NCBI GenBank assembly: GCA_023213395.1
Contig: CM041465.1
Location: forward strand, 47,995,741 to 48,059,740
Direction of reading: 5' to 3'
Length of the DNA: 64,000 bases
Origin: Cycas panzhihuaensis
Taxonomy: Eukaryota; Cycadophyta
Part shown: positions 10,131 through 23,336 of the stretch, piece by piece
How the letters are laid out: each line of letters begins with the position of its first letter
Numbering within the stretch: position 1 is the first letter of the stretch
Translations under genes and position numbers: made by a program
Notes under the pieces: generated by a model
Database searches by the model: none
Seen by the model: the letters and a program-made list of their open reading frames with translations, nothing else
What the model was told of the DNA's origin: nothing

Positions 10131-10720
10131 TGTAGAGACCAAACTTCCTCTATCATTAATATTATTCCAAATCTCTACGAATAGTTTACTGATAATTGCT
10201 GATGATAACAAAAAGTACAATATTGAAGTGTTAACAATAGTTGATACACCAATTATGATGACGAGAAATGCAATCTACATGGCTAATTGATACAAATCTT
10301 AATACACCCAATTCACCTAATACAGTATCTGAGATGACTAACCCTCTTCGAGGTGAGGTTTCCTCCAGAAATGTAGCCCAATGGATGAGCTAACTGCAAC
10401 TCTAAAGTTGGGTTAATGCCAAGAAGCACAAGTCTTGAATGATGGTTTAGAATGGGGACTTCAACCCCTATATATAGAGGTACTTAGCCTACTAAAGGAA
10501 GTTGGCTAGAATTGGGATAATTCTCTAGAATGAATCTTGAATAAGATCGGCCAGAATAGAGGTAAGAAGTTGGCCAAAAGACAAGTTATAAGTAGTCAAG
10601 ATGGACAGCATTAAGGATTTTAACATCTTTCCTCTTGACGATTTTCCTCTCTTATGCACCTACCTTCTCTTTTCTTTTCCCAATGTATTACTTTTCTTAT
10701 AGCTTGATTTTGACACTCCA
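10131..10720 (-). repeat. 5' LTR of the minus-strand gypsy remnant
   Basis: The plus strand reads TGTAGAGACC...GACACTCCA, about 590 bp, with the primer site directly at its left border. A TATA-like ctatatatagagg lies at about 10468-10480. No second copy occurs in the window, so the right end rests on the TGG...CCA-type terminus only. Confidence 0.65.
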
Positions 10721-13700
10721 CTACCTGGAGGTTTCTTAGATGCTATTAGAAGGTGCTCTAGTTTTTATTCTTTAGTTAACAACTATTATCGTGACAATAT
10801 CCAAAATCTTTTGGTTTATTAATATGCATACTTGCCTATGTTTGAGTCCTTAGATTATTTTCTACTTGAAGGATTTAACAATGACAGTAGTGTTGATTGC
10901 TACTAGGCTTACAAACATCCTAAAATTGCCTAATATCATAGCTATCTCATGCCCTTCTACTTGATAACATAGTTCTTTCATGTCTCATGTCCTTGTCACT
11001 TCTTGATGTTAGTTGCACTTAGATTATTTTAACATATATAACACCTTTGCAACATTCATCACATATGTAACATATTCAATCACAACATAACCAACCAATT
11101 ATCAATCACATAGAACACTTAAGATTTTCCTCCTAACTTATATAATTTATTTATCAACACTGGATACAATCACTCTATATCATATCACTTGCTTTTTCTC
11201 AGCTCTCAACTTGAGAGTATATCTCATGGCTTAATTGTTCAACTCTCACCCTTGAGAACATGCCATCTAATTTATTAACTTGGCTCTCATCATTAAACCA
11301 ATGGGAGAAGTGGCCTATTTATACCCTTTTACATAGCCAAAAGCTCGAAAGGGTATGATTTTACAACATATCCTTTGACTTTTCATAACATAAAATTCTA
11401 CTTAATAATAAGTGCTTTTTCTGTATGTTTGTATTATTTGTCTTTAGAACATTCAGCATAGAATGGTCCCCTATGAAGCGTTTGTTGTTTTATAACCATT
11501 TCATTCCCTAAACAGAACTATCTCTTGAAAGCTCATTTTACAACCTACAACTATCTCAAGCATTCTATGAACTTCTTAAAGTTATTTTACAAGTGTCCTT
11601 AACTAGATTTGCACTAGATCACACATCAAAATTGTTCTTACAAATGTCCTTGATTGTTCCCAAGTGTCTTGGAACCAATTCCTCTGCATACACTTTGCAT
11701 TTTGAAAATGGTTAATTATGGTCAAGATGAAGCATTATAGATCATGACATGTCAATGTAGGTATTATTAACAAATAAATGAAAGTGATAGGTAATCGTAA
11801 TGAGATGTAGCATTCTAGCTAGAATGATGAGTAGATAATGATGTGCAATTGCTACAGCATATGGTTGAGTATATTTATAATTAACTATTGGGATTAATGT
11901 ATAATTTAGTTAGTTGCATTAAGTTAGAATGATTGTGTTAAGCCAGTCATTAGGATTAATGGGCAAATATGTAAACCTAGGAGTGTACCATGCCATGTGG
12001 TGTGACCCTTTTGAATGTCCATTGAGGGTATTCTAATAAGAATGAGGGACTTTACCCCTTATTTTTTTATATATAAGAAGCAATCTAATATAATGGTTGG
12101 ATGAGGACTAGTATAGATGTTATCAATGTGTAAGATTCAAAATTTTAACAAGTTTGCATAAAATAATCTATCAATCAATTTTGTTTTTTATTTTAAGAGT
12201 GTTATGAAATATATATTTTAATTATGATAATTGGGAGAGTATTAGGTGAGTCTTAGTTAAAAGTTACAAAAAGAAGGATGGTGCAACCAAAGTGTATGAA
12301 TATGATTTAGATAGAGGTTAAATCACTTATAACCAAATTCTTAGAAATGTTAAGAAAGTCTGTTATGTTTGAAAAAATAGGTACACTATATAGGGATTGA
12401 ACTTATAGATTTTCAACATTCTCACGTAATACAAGTATTGATGAAGTTTAATTGAAAATTTGAATTTTAAGTACTTCATTACTTCTCAACTAGTTGAATA
12501 TTATATTTTAAGGTACTAACTCTCTCAATTATTAGAAAATGAACAATTTCAATCAAAGGCAAATGTTTCTTAATAGTTTGTACAAAAATATTTTCAACTC
12601 TAAGATGTTCTTTTAGGAAGGGCAAAGCTTGAGAAAAGAAACATGTAGTTGAGGATATAATTAAGATGTCAATAAACATTGTAAATATCCAAGAATATTA
12701 TTCTATTGAAGTGGTAATAAGGATATTTTGAAGATGTGTGATTGAAATCTATTCAAGGGATCACTTGATGTTGTAATTAAAGTAGATAAAATAAGGACAA
12801 TGCTATGACATAAGGGGCAAGAGGAAAATGAAGAAGAAAAATGAAAACAAGTATTTAAAGTAAATTTGAATTGATTTAAAGACCATCAGAGGTAGAATCT
12901 AGATTTATAGTAACAATTTTATTTGTTAATGTGTTTAGGACAAAAAATGGAATTGATTAATATTTCTTAAGCGAAGAGAGTATTTGGTAAAGGAAGGCTA
13001 ATGGATAATAAGTGATTTAAGAATATAACAATATAGATAGTTGCAATTAGAAAAATAAAAGACATTGATGATTATATTTGTAAAAACTTCAAGCGATTTC
13101 ATTATGATGATTTTTTTATAAAAAATTTTAGAGGAATTTGGTGATCTAATAAATTGATCACATGGGCTAAGTGGATGTATTAATGATAATATTATTAAGT
13201 CAACTTGTGGAAAACAAATGGAACTAATATGAATGACATGGATATCATAGTCTATTTACTTTTCAAATAGAAATATAGTTTTGTTTAGCTTCACTTTGTT
13301 AATAAAATTTCCTAAATGTTTAGGGTATATTAAGAAATGCTTAATTGAAGGCCATAATTGAAGTTATGCTCAATGTGAAGGCGTTGTCAATTCTTATGAA
13401 TAAGAATACCTATTAACTATTAGTTCATACTATTCATGGTACTTTAACAATTATTTTTATTTTTAAATTTCTAAGACAAAACAAGAGCATATGGTCTCTC
13501 ATGATTGGAGCATTGTAAACTTTTATTTTGAAATATAAAACAGTAGAAAGACATCACATCTAAAGACTATATTACAATGACCTAATGGTCTTAAACATTG
13601 ATAAAATTAAACCAAATGAACACTCATCTGTCTATTTAAATATGTGACACATGTTTGGTGACTACCATAGGAAAGTTTATGGTAGTAGGTTACTTTGTGA

Positions 13701-13948
13701 GAGGCGGTAGTTATATGTCAAAGGATTAAGGGGTGTGAAGTTGTTAAACTAGTAAGATAAAATATGATAATCTAGTCCTTAGTAATTAGGATTAGGATTT
13801 GTATGTATTTAGTTAAAATGTAAGATGTTTTTCTTTTTTTGAAATTAAAAAGTTTATATTATTAATGTTTTATGTTTGTTTAGATACTCTATTGGAATTA
13901 CTTTTATAATGATAAGGAGGATTGTGTGCATGCATGCATGTAGACATA

Positions 13949-13949
<1 letters not shown>
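10721..13949. other. Unassigned AT-rich sequence with possible LTR relic
   Basis: No gene or clear domain was found. The part 11870-12170 has the look of an LTR (a TATA-like tttttatatataagaag at about 12065-12080, downstream CA-rich stretch), without a partner copy or primer site. The short open frames here carry no known motif. Confidence 0.4.

Positions 13950-13995
<46 letters not shown>
13927..13995. repeat. (CA)n microsatellite with TGCA run
   Basis: About 23 uninterrupted CA units at 13950-13995, preceded by tgcatgcatgcatg at 13927-13940. It is a likely polymorphic site. Confidence 0.98.
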
Positions 13996-13997
<2 letters not shown>

Positions 13998-15046
13998 GAA
14001 AAAAAAGAGTGGCCTAATGGGCCTACCTCTCTCCTTAAGGAGGATTTTTTAAACCTTGATAGTAAGAATATATTTTGTATCAAAGTTTAATAAATATGTT
14101 TGATCATAAAACATGATACATAATGGAATATACAAGACAACATAGATCTCATGTTGGATGCTCAACAATGAAGATTTAACCAAAATCATTAAGATTAAAG
14201 TGGAGGAACATGTAGCTTAATTTCTCATTGGTTGGCTTGGGTACCCTGACCATTAACCTAGTTATATGTAAGAACAATGGTGTTCTATTTTTTATTGAAT
14301 GGCTTGTTCTTTAGAGAAATAGTTAAGGGGGCTCTATATTACATACTATTAAAAAATTCCTATCTCTTTGAATAAAGGCCCTTTAGGTTCCATTTTGTTA
14401 TGGGTTTAACCTCCTCTTTGTTTTTGGCCCCTATTTTTATTTTTATGCTATTGTATTAAACTATGTTCTTTAGGAGGCATCATTTGATGCATAAAGAGTT
14501 GTTTTATAGTTATATATATGTGTTTGAATTGAAAGTTCTCTAATTAAACCTTATTAACCCAATTCTTTATAGTAAGTGATAGTTGTAAATATAACACACT
14601 TCACCTTGTGAATAAGAAAGATGTTTCTTTATTTGCAAACATTATAATATTTTTATATTTTCAAATTATATGCATAGCTTCCATGCACAATGCAAAGGTG
14701 AAAGTGGATTATATTTTAACATCCCCTAATATTATAATGAGGGTTTAGGCATATGTTATATGTCCTTTCAGATCATGTTGTAAGCTTTTCCCCCCCCCCT
14801 TTATTTAAAAAAATAAAGGGACAAGGAAGCATTGATTCATTTTTGTGATAAATTGCATATGATTGATTTCCTAATTTTCCTTATTTAATATTTCCCTAGA
14901 AGAAATCCAATGATATAAGAGACTAGCCAAGTTCGATTTTTTTGTTCATGAGTATCATTGTGTTCAAATTCCATGTGAATTTAATGTATATACATTTCTA
15001 ATACTTATAGATCTTTCTATAATAAACATGAAAGGCTCTATTTGCT
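13996..15046. other. Unassigned AT-rich sequence
   Basis: No domain recognised. It holds a run of ten C at 14790-14799 followed by ttatttaaaaaaata. All short frames are unsupported. Confidence 0.5.

Positions 15047-15083
<37 letters not shown>
15047..15083. repeat. (TC)n microsatellite
   Basis: Two runs of TC/CT units interrupted once by a TTT, ending in CTTGG. Confidence 0.97.
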
Positions 15084-15099
15084 TGGAAGTGGAGTATTT

Positions 15100-15640
15100 G
15101 GAATAATTATTGAAGACATTTCAAACCCATTTCTTCTATAAGCTACTTGTGGGAGTATTAGTTAGGGATGGATTAGAAAAAGCATTCAAATGGTTTCTAT
15201 GATAGACTTGTTAAGAGTTCTTGAGCCTCTATTTTTTATTTAAGCCCTTGTAAGGGATCCATCTTTTGACTTATCAAACATATTATGTATTTTACATAAG
15301 CCTTTCTTTGTGAGTCTATTTCCCTCAAATTATGGGATTTGATCTCAAAGGCATTTATCTTTTCTAATGCATGAGACTACTAGATAAAGGCCTAATTCTC
15401 CATCATTTGTAAGGATAATTTCTTATCTATTAGAAAGAACATATAATTCTCCAATGCCTTAAAGATAGTTTTGAAGACAAGGTTATTGATTACTCTATAG
15501 GAGTAAGGGTGAGGATTATATATATTGTGTAGGGGAAATGCATCAACATACAATAGCTTATCTCTAATTATATTATACCTTGTCAAAAGTTCTAGGCATT
15601 TTATTTCTTCATAGCCTATAAAGTCCATTTAGCATAAGGT
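15100..15640 (-). pseudogene. Unrecognised coding-like remnant
   Basis: An open minus frame at 15628-15392 reads, among others, RYNIIRDKLLYVDAFPLHNI and ALENYMFFLIDKKLSLQMM. A further piece in another frame (about 15390-15290) reads INAFEIKSHNLREIDSQRK. Residue mix looks protein-like, but no family is recognised. It could be a decayed transposon protein; no structural ends are seen around it. Confidence 0.25.
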
Positions 15641-16270
15641 GATTGGCTTATTCTTAGGATGTTACAACCTCATTTTATCATTTTCTTGATATATACATAC
15701 ATGTGTATATACTACAATAATCCTTCAGGGTTGCATATGGATTGCATGGGTGAAAAATAGTAAAGATACACTAATACTATAAATTATCAAATGTTGTAGG
15801 TAATAGAATATTTATAACAACTCCTAATCATATTATAAAGAATTAAAAATTAAAATAGTAATAAATATAGTAATGTTTAAAGTAATTAAATAATGATAAT
15901 TAAAATAATTCATAATATAATGAAATTATATTTAATAATGTAATTTATATTTATTACAAAACATTCAATAAAATAATAGAATGTCTAATATAACTTACGT
16001 TTCTTTGAGGTAAGAAACAATGTCATATTTCAAGGATAAGAAGAGAAGAAAACTTCAAAAGAAAAAAATTCAAATAACTTACTCATTCCTTATATTTAAG
16101 ATCTCATCTCAATTATTAATTATTTTATAACAAAGTCATCTTTAAAATAATTAAGTTTCTAGGGTGATAGTTTAACAGATTATATTTATTATTGTAATCT
16201 TAAAATTGCCATAACTTTTTCATATGTTGTCTATTCTTGTCTCACAACCATTTATTTTAAAGCTAATAAG
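15641..16270. other. Very AT-rich unassigned stretch
   Basis: Long runs of A/T with repeated aataat and taataa words (15780-15980). No domain seen. Confidence 0.5.
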
Positions 16271-16634
16271 TGTTGAATATTAGATAAAGATGTGTAATAT
16301 TGACTTGTGTTAAAGTCATTAATACGTGTGCATTATGAGTAATTGTGTATGTGCTCACCTCACTCATCTATCTTATGATTGGATAACATAATGGTATGTC
16401 ATGTGATTAGTTAGGCAATAGGTGGTGTGATATGTAATGGTATGTCATGTGATTAGTTAGGCAATAGGCTCTATTTAAAGGGGAAATTTATCACATAACA
16501 ATTAAGTGATTCATTATGAATGGAATAACATTTGTTGGCTCCTATTGTTTTTCACCCTTGCAGTTTTCTCCACATATAAATCTTATGTCTTACCTATCCT
16601 ATAATGCTTTAGTAATGTCTTTCAATTTCTATTA
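16271..16634 (+). repeat. Copia-type LTR relic followed by a primer-site-like sequence
   Basis: It starts TGTTGAATATTAG, a common copia LTR start, has a TATA-like ctctatttaaagg (16468-16480) and is followed by aatggtattagaccct (16635-16650), close to the initiator-Met tRNA primer site TGGTATCAGA. A 34-base word (taatggtatgtcatgtgatt...) is repeated in tandem at about 16389 and 16435. No second LTR is visible nearby. Confidence 0.5.
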
Positions 16635-16650
16635 AATGGTATTAGACCCT

Positions 16651-19000
16651 GGTTCATGTGGTTCTATTTGTGGAAGACTGAATGTTGAGTTTGAAATACA
16701 CATAATTGTTAGTGATTAGGATCGTGTGTCTTTAATTAAGTTCTTGTAATATTATCATCTATGGACTAAAAAATTCCATGCTAATGTTTGTATGGCGAGT
16801 CCATGTCTTATTGTTGGACATGCTTGATATGAGTGTTGTTGGATCACAGAAGTAGGCGTGACCACCTTTCTATGGCAATTATTTGGGACCCCATGTTAGT
16901 AGCCTCTTAATACCCATGGAGAAACTTGTAGTGTTCATTGATGTGCAAAGAAATCCCATGCGAAGTTATAGTTAATGGAGATGGGGGCAAGCAGTGTAAG
17001 ATTGAAGATCTTTGGTATCATTTTATTTTTCACATGATTGTATTTAAATGCTCATTATTTTGTAACTATTAGGTGGCTTGGTTTGTTGGTTAGTAGTTGT
17101 ATGCAACAAAAATTGGGAGGTGATCCTATATTGAGCTTTCTTCTTATTGATAGATGGGTGTCTTGTTTAAGTCATTAAGCTTTGGAGGATGCCCTTGTTG
17201 CCTGCATAAGGGTATTGTCTTAGTTTTTTTCTTAAGATCAATAATTTTTTTTTAGGTGATGATCTTTATATCCTAGAGACAATTCGAGTGAGAAGATTGA
17301 TAAAGATAATTTTCTTTGGTTGAAAATATTAGTCTTAAGATTTATGATTTTGAAATTTTGAATAACAATGTAAGGTTACAACACAAACGATAAGGTTGAA
17401 GATTGAAGTAAAGATGCAAGATACAAAGGTTTAAGACTTAAAAGATTAGTAATATTGTTCTTCTGTGTCTTACACCCTCTTACATTAGAAGTCAAGAATT
17501 GAAGGAAAGACCCTTAAAATGTGGGATGTAGGCCATGGGAAAAGGCATGTACTTGAATGAATTAGGACTGTTAGATGAAGGCAGTCGACAACATCATAAC
17601 TATTAAAGATGGAAAATGAAAGTTCAATTTACATTTAGAAGTTTTCATAAAATTTCTCTACGCATCCTATATAGAGAAAGTAAGAAAGTAATATGGGGTG
17701 TCAGTCAAGATCCAAGTGCAGGCAGTCCCTGCATCTCACATCTCATACCCCTTGCATCCTGTAACCCCATATATAGTACTCATAATGTAAGCTTATATAA
17801 TATTGGTGTGGGAGTGGATCTACTGCAATAAAAATATATTTCATTAATTTTTCCCACTCAACTCACTAAATGCCTAATAAATATTCTAATGTTCCTTTTA
17901 ATATGTGGATTTAATTTGTACGTTTCCCTCCTTTTGGTTTTATAATTGAGTTGGTTCATTTATTATCCTATGGTTACTTGCATTAGACCTTTGAAACCTC
18001 TTAAGTTCCTAAAATAAGGTGCTATTATTTGCATTTGAGCATTTTTGATGAGATGACCTAAAGAACTCAATATTTTATGAGCAAGTTATGGTATCCACTA
18101 GTCGAAAGATCAAGAATCATCTAATCCAAATCATTGGTCATGTATAAGATTGCTTAAAATTGCTATCTGTGATGAATATAATTTAGCTATGAGGAAACTA
18201 AAGAGTTCTAGCTTGTTTCGAACAAGCTATATTATTAAAACAATGCTTATTGATTGTTTCGTTAAGGTGTGTATTTCTTGGTTTAATAAGGATAATAGAG
18301 AGATCCTCAATAAGGGAAGAAAATGATTTTTCTTTCTTACATCATAATTTTTCAAAGGATTCTAGTTTGTTTAGAGCCTACTAAGATACTATCTCTAAAT
18401 AAAATTAACTCTTTGAATAAGAGGACTGCTCCACATCATGCATATCTTTTTCAGGAAAAAGAAAAACCCAAAAGAAAAGAAAATGGAAGTGTGAATTTAC
18501 CATCAAAGAGTTAAAAGAAAGAGAGATAATGAGTAGGGGACATGGGGTTAACTCTAATATATTTAAGAGGCTTGTTAAGCATAAGAACTATAAGGTAAAT
18601 ATAAAGGAAACATAGTGGGAAGTCCAACCTAAAGGAAACCTCTAATTACTTTAAATGATCTAAGAATTGGTGAGGCCAACATTGTTGGTCCATCCCTCAA
18701 AGCTAAAGAAATTTTAAAAAATATATGGTGAAATAAAATAAATTGATCACAGACAATAACCAACTCTTGTTAAACATTTCTATTAGATTGCATATGAAAA
18801 AGATATGGGCACTCTTGCGTGAATTTAAAACCTACATATCACTGATTAGATCTGAGTCACTATAAAATGCTAAATGTGGCATGAAGAAATCAAAATAGGT
18901 ACTAAAGATGATATTTAGGTAGTTTAGTTAGTTCCTAATGTAACCACCAACCCTTCAGCTACAATAAAATGGGGGGGAACTTCTTCATTTTAAAAAGGGA
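16651..19000. other. Unassigned, possibly a retroelement interior and a further LTR relic
   Basis: 16651-17340 would be the interior of the element beginning with the LTR at 16271, but no gag or pol motif is readable. 17510-17900 looks LTR-like (TATA-like ccccatatatag at about 17764-17775) without a partner. 18060-18780 contains broken coding-like pieces (for example NIVGPSLKAKEILKNIW) that are not recognised. A G-run (aatgggggggaac) sits at about 18968-18980. Confidence 0.35.
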
Positions 19001-19474
19001 GATCTTTGAGGATTTTTTTCCTTTTTTTTCTTTTCTCCTTCTTGTGAAGGATCATTGTAAGTAGGGATTTTAAATATTTAGCTATTTGGCTTGTAGGTTT
19101 TGAGATTTTAGTTGCTTGGTATATTTTCACTTTAAGGCTTCAAGGCTTGTAAATTTTACTCACAAGTTTTGGAAGTGCAATTGAGAGAGTGCTAGTTATA
19201 CTCACTCCTCTCAATTTATATGTTTCATGTTATCAATGAATCAAAATTCCATTTAATTAGTCATATCTATTATTTAGATGAATGTTCATGATCATGTTAT
19301 GGTAGTGTAGTCTTTTTTTTTACTTATATACTCTAGATTACATTTTAGATTGATTTCACTTTACTTGAGTTTCTTCCTTTATTATTTAAATGTTGTATTA
19401 AACATTTAATAACATAGTTCTATCCTAAACATCACACTTTTATTGTTAGTTATCTCTCTCTATTTTTTTTTTTG
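19001..19474 (+). repeat. Possible Gyp-1 5' LTR
   Basis: This stretch lies directly upstream of a primer-site-like sequence (19475-19488) and the first coding piece of Gyp-1. It is T-rich and non-coding, as an LTR would be. There is no second copy in the window, because Gyp-1 runs out of it at the right, so the left limit is a guess. Confidence 0.3.
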
Positions 19475-19488
19475 TGGTATCATTTAGG
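19475..19488 (+). promoter_or_regulatory. Gyp-1 primer-site-like sequence
   Basis: TGGTATCATTTAGG shares its first eight bases with the usual initiator-Met tRNA primer site. It lies at the start of the Gyp-1 coding remnant. Confidence 0.45.
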
Positions 19489-19985
19489 AATGCTTCGCAG
19501 ACTAGTTCATTTGCCTTTTTGAGAGATATTTTGTTGGAAGGAATAGAAAATTTGGATAATAGCTTTGGCAACCAAATTCGTGAGACCTTCTTTCTAGCTT
19601 TTACACTATTCCTTTATTCTCTTATTTTTTATTTTTCCATCTTTTATACCCATATGGTGTAGTTTACTTTCTTCAACCTGGAGTTTTCTTAAAAACCATG
19701 TACCTACTAAGATAGGTCCTAAGGCATTGAAGAAGAGCTTCTTCATTCCCCTCTTAATAGAGATCCTAGAGGCTCAAATATTTCTCTTACCCAAACTCTT
19801 GAATATAAATTTAAGAAAGAAAAGATTGCACAAACTAGTCAAGTAAATCATTTCTTTTACAAAGGGAACAAGTTTAATCATGATTCGTTAGAAGACATGG
19901 GTGATAAAGAGGTTGGTAGGAATCGTTACTCGTGGGGTAAGGATACTCTTCCCTAGTCACAAAGTGATCCACTAGCCTTGGAGTG
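19489..19985 (+). pseudogene. Gyp-1 leader and start of gag
   Basis: This is an open but unrecognised frame (19474-19662) followed by broken pieces such as PKALKKSFFIPLLIEILEAQ around 19720-19780. It joins to 51059 after removal of Gyp-2. The recognisable gag core is only in the right part. Confidence 0.45.
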
Positions 19986-20427
19986 TGTCGGGGCATATTT
20001 GGTTAGGAGCAAAATATAATTGTTAAAATGTTAGATTTACTGTATGGTAACCAATATGTTAATAAATGATTAGTCGAGTAGAGGTTATTGAAAGGTCATT
20101 ACGATGGGTTATTTAAGAAGTATATATATGATGAGCTTGGGCATAAGAGGGGGAGATTAGAGGAGTACCGAACAATGTTCTATGTTACACATACAAACAC
20201 TAGTGAATGGTATGGGATGACCATTTATTAGCTCCTTATTCATGATCATGATGTTGTACTCAATTTTGTTGTAATAATAATAAACAATATGGTTGATGAC
20301 ATTGGTTTATATATGTTTTTGTACTTATTCTTAATGTTGGATATTATATATATGATTGTGTTGTGTTGTTGTATTATGACTAATTTCTTTCTTTTCTTAG
20401 GAGGACCCAAAAAATATTATGTTAATA
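19986..20427 (+). repeat. Gyp-2 5' LTR
   Basis: TGTCGGGGCATATT...TATGTTAATA, 442 bp, about the same as 50581-51053. The end is fixed by the primer site that follows. The final bases read TA in both LTRs (AATA here, AGTA in the 3' LTR), either a non-canonical end or a C to T change. Confidence 0.9.
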
Positions 20428-20442
20428 TCTAGCCCCATTGCC
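20428..20442 (+). promoter_or_regulatory. Gyp-2 primer binding site, tRNA-Asp-like
   Basis: tcTAGCCCCATTGCC is close to TGGCGCCGTTGCC, the plant gypsy site for aspartate tRNA; most differences are transitions of the kind expected from methyl-cytosine decay. Confidence 0.65.
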
Positions 20443-21290
20443 AATTGAAGAATGAGAAAAGATGAAGGAGACAGAATAAGTTATTGATGATAATTAGAAG
20501 TAGATGACGATCTTGGATCCAAATGCAAACTCAACATGATTGGTAGAATTGGTGTGAATTAACAAAATCTTGAAGCCATTAGGAAGTTAAAGCCCTTTTT
20601 ATTACAATAGGGTATTATAGGGTACTATATTGATGACATTATAATTATAAAACCAATGATACTAGCTAACATTTTAGATCATGATTAATTTTAGTGCTTG
20701 GTTTAGGAATAGATTGATTATCGTACATTTTTAAGTATACCATTGATACAACAAGTCATCAACCACAATTAAGAAGATCTTCACGAATATGTACATCAAG
20801 ATAATAAACAAATAATTCATCAAGTCAAATTGATTGGTCAACCATAGATCATGCATGACAAGTTTGGAAAATGTGGGAGTAACAACATAGGCTAAATCTA
20901 ATTTTAAAAGAGACTGATGAGGCATTTATATATTTGAGTCTTCAAGAACACAAATGATCCTCGATAGATAACACCATATAAGTAAAAGAATATACGAGCC
21001 CCAAATAAGGACGAACCTTATTCCAAATAAGGACAGGCCTTATTGGGAAGTTTTATGGATGAAAATACATGGATCGTAAGAATGAGTTTATACAACGAAG
21101 GCTTTTGTAACTAAGAGACAAAAGATTACTAGTAAAGCCACTTATACCAACTATGGTAATGCTTAAGGGTACAAAATAGAAATTACCAACATCTAATACG
21201 GAGACAGATGAAGATCCAACTTAGCATTATAACATGTGAGAGACAATGTAGATGGCCAACAAAGAAACTGATAAAGATCACTAACTTAAG
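20443..21290 (+). pseudogene. Gyp-2 leader and N-terminal gag remnant
   Basis: About 850 bases between the primer site and the recognisable gag. Frames are heavily broken and only loose pieces can be read. An open minus frame at 20731-20925 has no known motif and is taken as a shadow. Confidence 0.45.
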
Positions 21291-22740
21291 CATTCCTAAC
21301 AAATCTACATGACATTACAAATGATTAGTTTAAAGAGTTCAATGAAGGGCATTTTGCAAAATGTAATGATTTGCACAATGCCTTCAAAAAAGAATTTAGA
21401 CTTTTATGAGATGACAATAAGATTGTAGATCAAATATACAACCTCAAGCAGGAAGTTAAGGAGATGATTAGAAGTTATAATACTAAGTTAAAATGTTTGA
21501 TTAAGAAAATAGAAAGTGAAATACCTAATGGACTATGAAAGAGATGGTTTTTGGAAGGGGTACTTGCAAAATATAGAAGAAAACTTCGTGTAGTTTAACC
21601 CACATCACACTAGAAAGTAATTGATCAGGTAATGAGTCTAGAAATCGAGGACAAAGCAAAGGCATGGCATTAGACTAAAACCATAGAAATTGAGGACAAA
21701 GAAGAATATTCTATTGAGGCATTATAGGATGATTTGATGAGAATAATGAAAGATTTCATATAGAAACAATCAAAGGAACGTTGATAAATGTGGTGCATGA
21801 AGTGTAGGATAGAAGGACACATGGAGTTAGAATGTCCTAAGAACCAAGTATTAAATACTACCACACATGCAAGATGAATAATCATGATATAAACAAGTGT
21901 GGTTTTAATACTAAAGGATATAGATAATAAGATTATGATGTGTTTCTAGCATGACAAAAAACCAGTAGACCTCCCTTTGAATACGAGTATGGATCCAATC
22001 GATTAGTATTAAGAGACCCTTAAGGATGGCCCATGGTCTAATTCTTTTAATGTAAGTTATGGGGGCATTTTATCAGAGATTGCCCAAATAGAGAAAATAA
22101 TTCTACAACAACATTATGTTGATGCTATGAACTAGGAGATCACGACGATTGCTCCTAACAATAATATAAGTCAATGAATTGGGTCGACATTGAACCAACT
22201 GAAGACGTAGGTACTAGTAAAACTATACCTGTGTATGCAATCTATATAAGAAGAAATAAGAGGCACAAATATTATGATCCTAAAGAAGAGAGGGTACAAC
22301 TACAACAAGCCCAAGACTCAATATGGTCTGTTTAGAGATAATATAAGCAAATAAACACGACACCAATAACATCATAGCAAAGATAATCTATATAAAACAT
22401 CCCATGGAAAAACATGCCAATATTGCCAATACAAAAGATGATGACAGTACCGACACAAAAAGGCAATAAAGTAACCAACATTAATTAACCAATTTCTACA
22501 AATAGAAATTCTAGTCAAGATTCTAACAACTACAACATGATCCTTCACTTCTACAAACTTTTATGGAATGCACATACAAATAGGTGCCATTACTTTATGT
22601 CAATACCAAAAGGATCTAGTAAAAGTAAAGGAAAAAAAGTCTCCTCACAAATTAATAACAATTATTACAAAAGACCTTTGTAATAGGGGCAATGGTTGAA
22701 GATGACCCCAATGTAGACAAACTCTAAGTAGAGCATTATA
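21291..22740 (+). pseudogene. Gyp-2 gag remnant with three zinc knuckles
   Basis: The gag body reads EFNEGHFAKCNDLHNAFKKE and VDQIYNLKQEVKEMIRSY at about 21335-21480, then KRWFLEGVLAKYRRKLRV. The first knuckle is CMKCRIEGHMELEC (about 21795-21835), the second a broken CKLWGHFIRDCPNR (about 22050-22095), the third CCYELGDHDDCS (about 22120-22155). Such a knuckle series is typical of one group of plant gypsy gags. The remaining part is Tyr/Gln-rich and broken. Confidence 0.8.
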
Positions 22741-23045
22741 TCTAATTCTTAAGAGTTGACCACGATATAATAATAATTGTGACATTATTAGGACATGTCT
22801 TAGAGAATATAATAGTAGATAGGGGCACAAGAGTTAACATCATACCTATAACAACTTGGGAAAGAATGGGCAAACCTAAACTATGGCCATGTAGATTTTA
22901 ATTAAGATTGGTAAACCAATATGGTGTACAACCCTTAGGGACGATGATGGTATACAAGATCTATGAGATAAAGGATTATATATGGAATTAATAAATGTAC
23001 ACTCAATAATGCATCTAAAAGATAAGATGAGATAGCAGGTACAAT
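22741..23045 (+). pseudogene. Gyp-2 aspartic protease remnant
   Basis: The active site reads IIVDRGTRVNIIPITTWERM at about 22808-22868, so the common D-G-G is D-R-G here. It is followed by GKPKLWPCRF and NQYGVQPLGTMMV, the expected gypsy protease continuation. Cop-D breaks it at 23045; its continuation right of 26967 is blurred by a tandem repeat. Confidence 0.85.
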
Positions 23046-23324
23046 TGGTCTACCTATAACTTAAAATTTTATTCATTTAGAATGACCTCCAATCTAAATG
23101 CACAATACATCATATATGTTACACCTTAATATACATTTAGGTTTAGTAACAATTGACAAAAGATTTTATAATTGCCTAACATTTGTCATCACTCCATTTA
23201 GGACTCTAATAACTCCTATAACATATGCTACAAATCCATTTAGGATTTTAGTAACTCTTATGATACATGTTGTCAACCTTGATGACTCATAGCTCAATTT
23301 ATCCTGATATGAACATTAATTCCA
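23046..23324 (-). repeat. Cop-D 3' LTR
   Basis: The plus strand reads TGGTCTACC...AACATTAATTCCA; ends form a TGG/CCA inverted repeat. It lines up with 26609-26967 over nearly its whole length and partly with 8684-8973. The purine tract of the minus strand (AAAGGAGAGT, 23327-23336) touches its right border. Confidence 0.8.
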
Positions 23325-23326
23325 AT

Positions 23327-23336
23327 ACTCTCCTTT
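23327..23336 (-). promoter_or_regulatory. Cop-D polypurine tract
   Basis: Read on the minus strand AAAGGAGAGT directly precedes the LTR start TGGAATTAATG. Confidence 0.75.

Noticed and set aside
17616-17831. Frame of 71 codons as a gene
   Set aside because: Lies in an LTR-like stretch with a TATA-like word; no motif.
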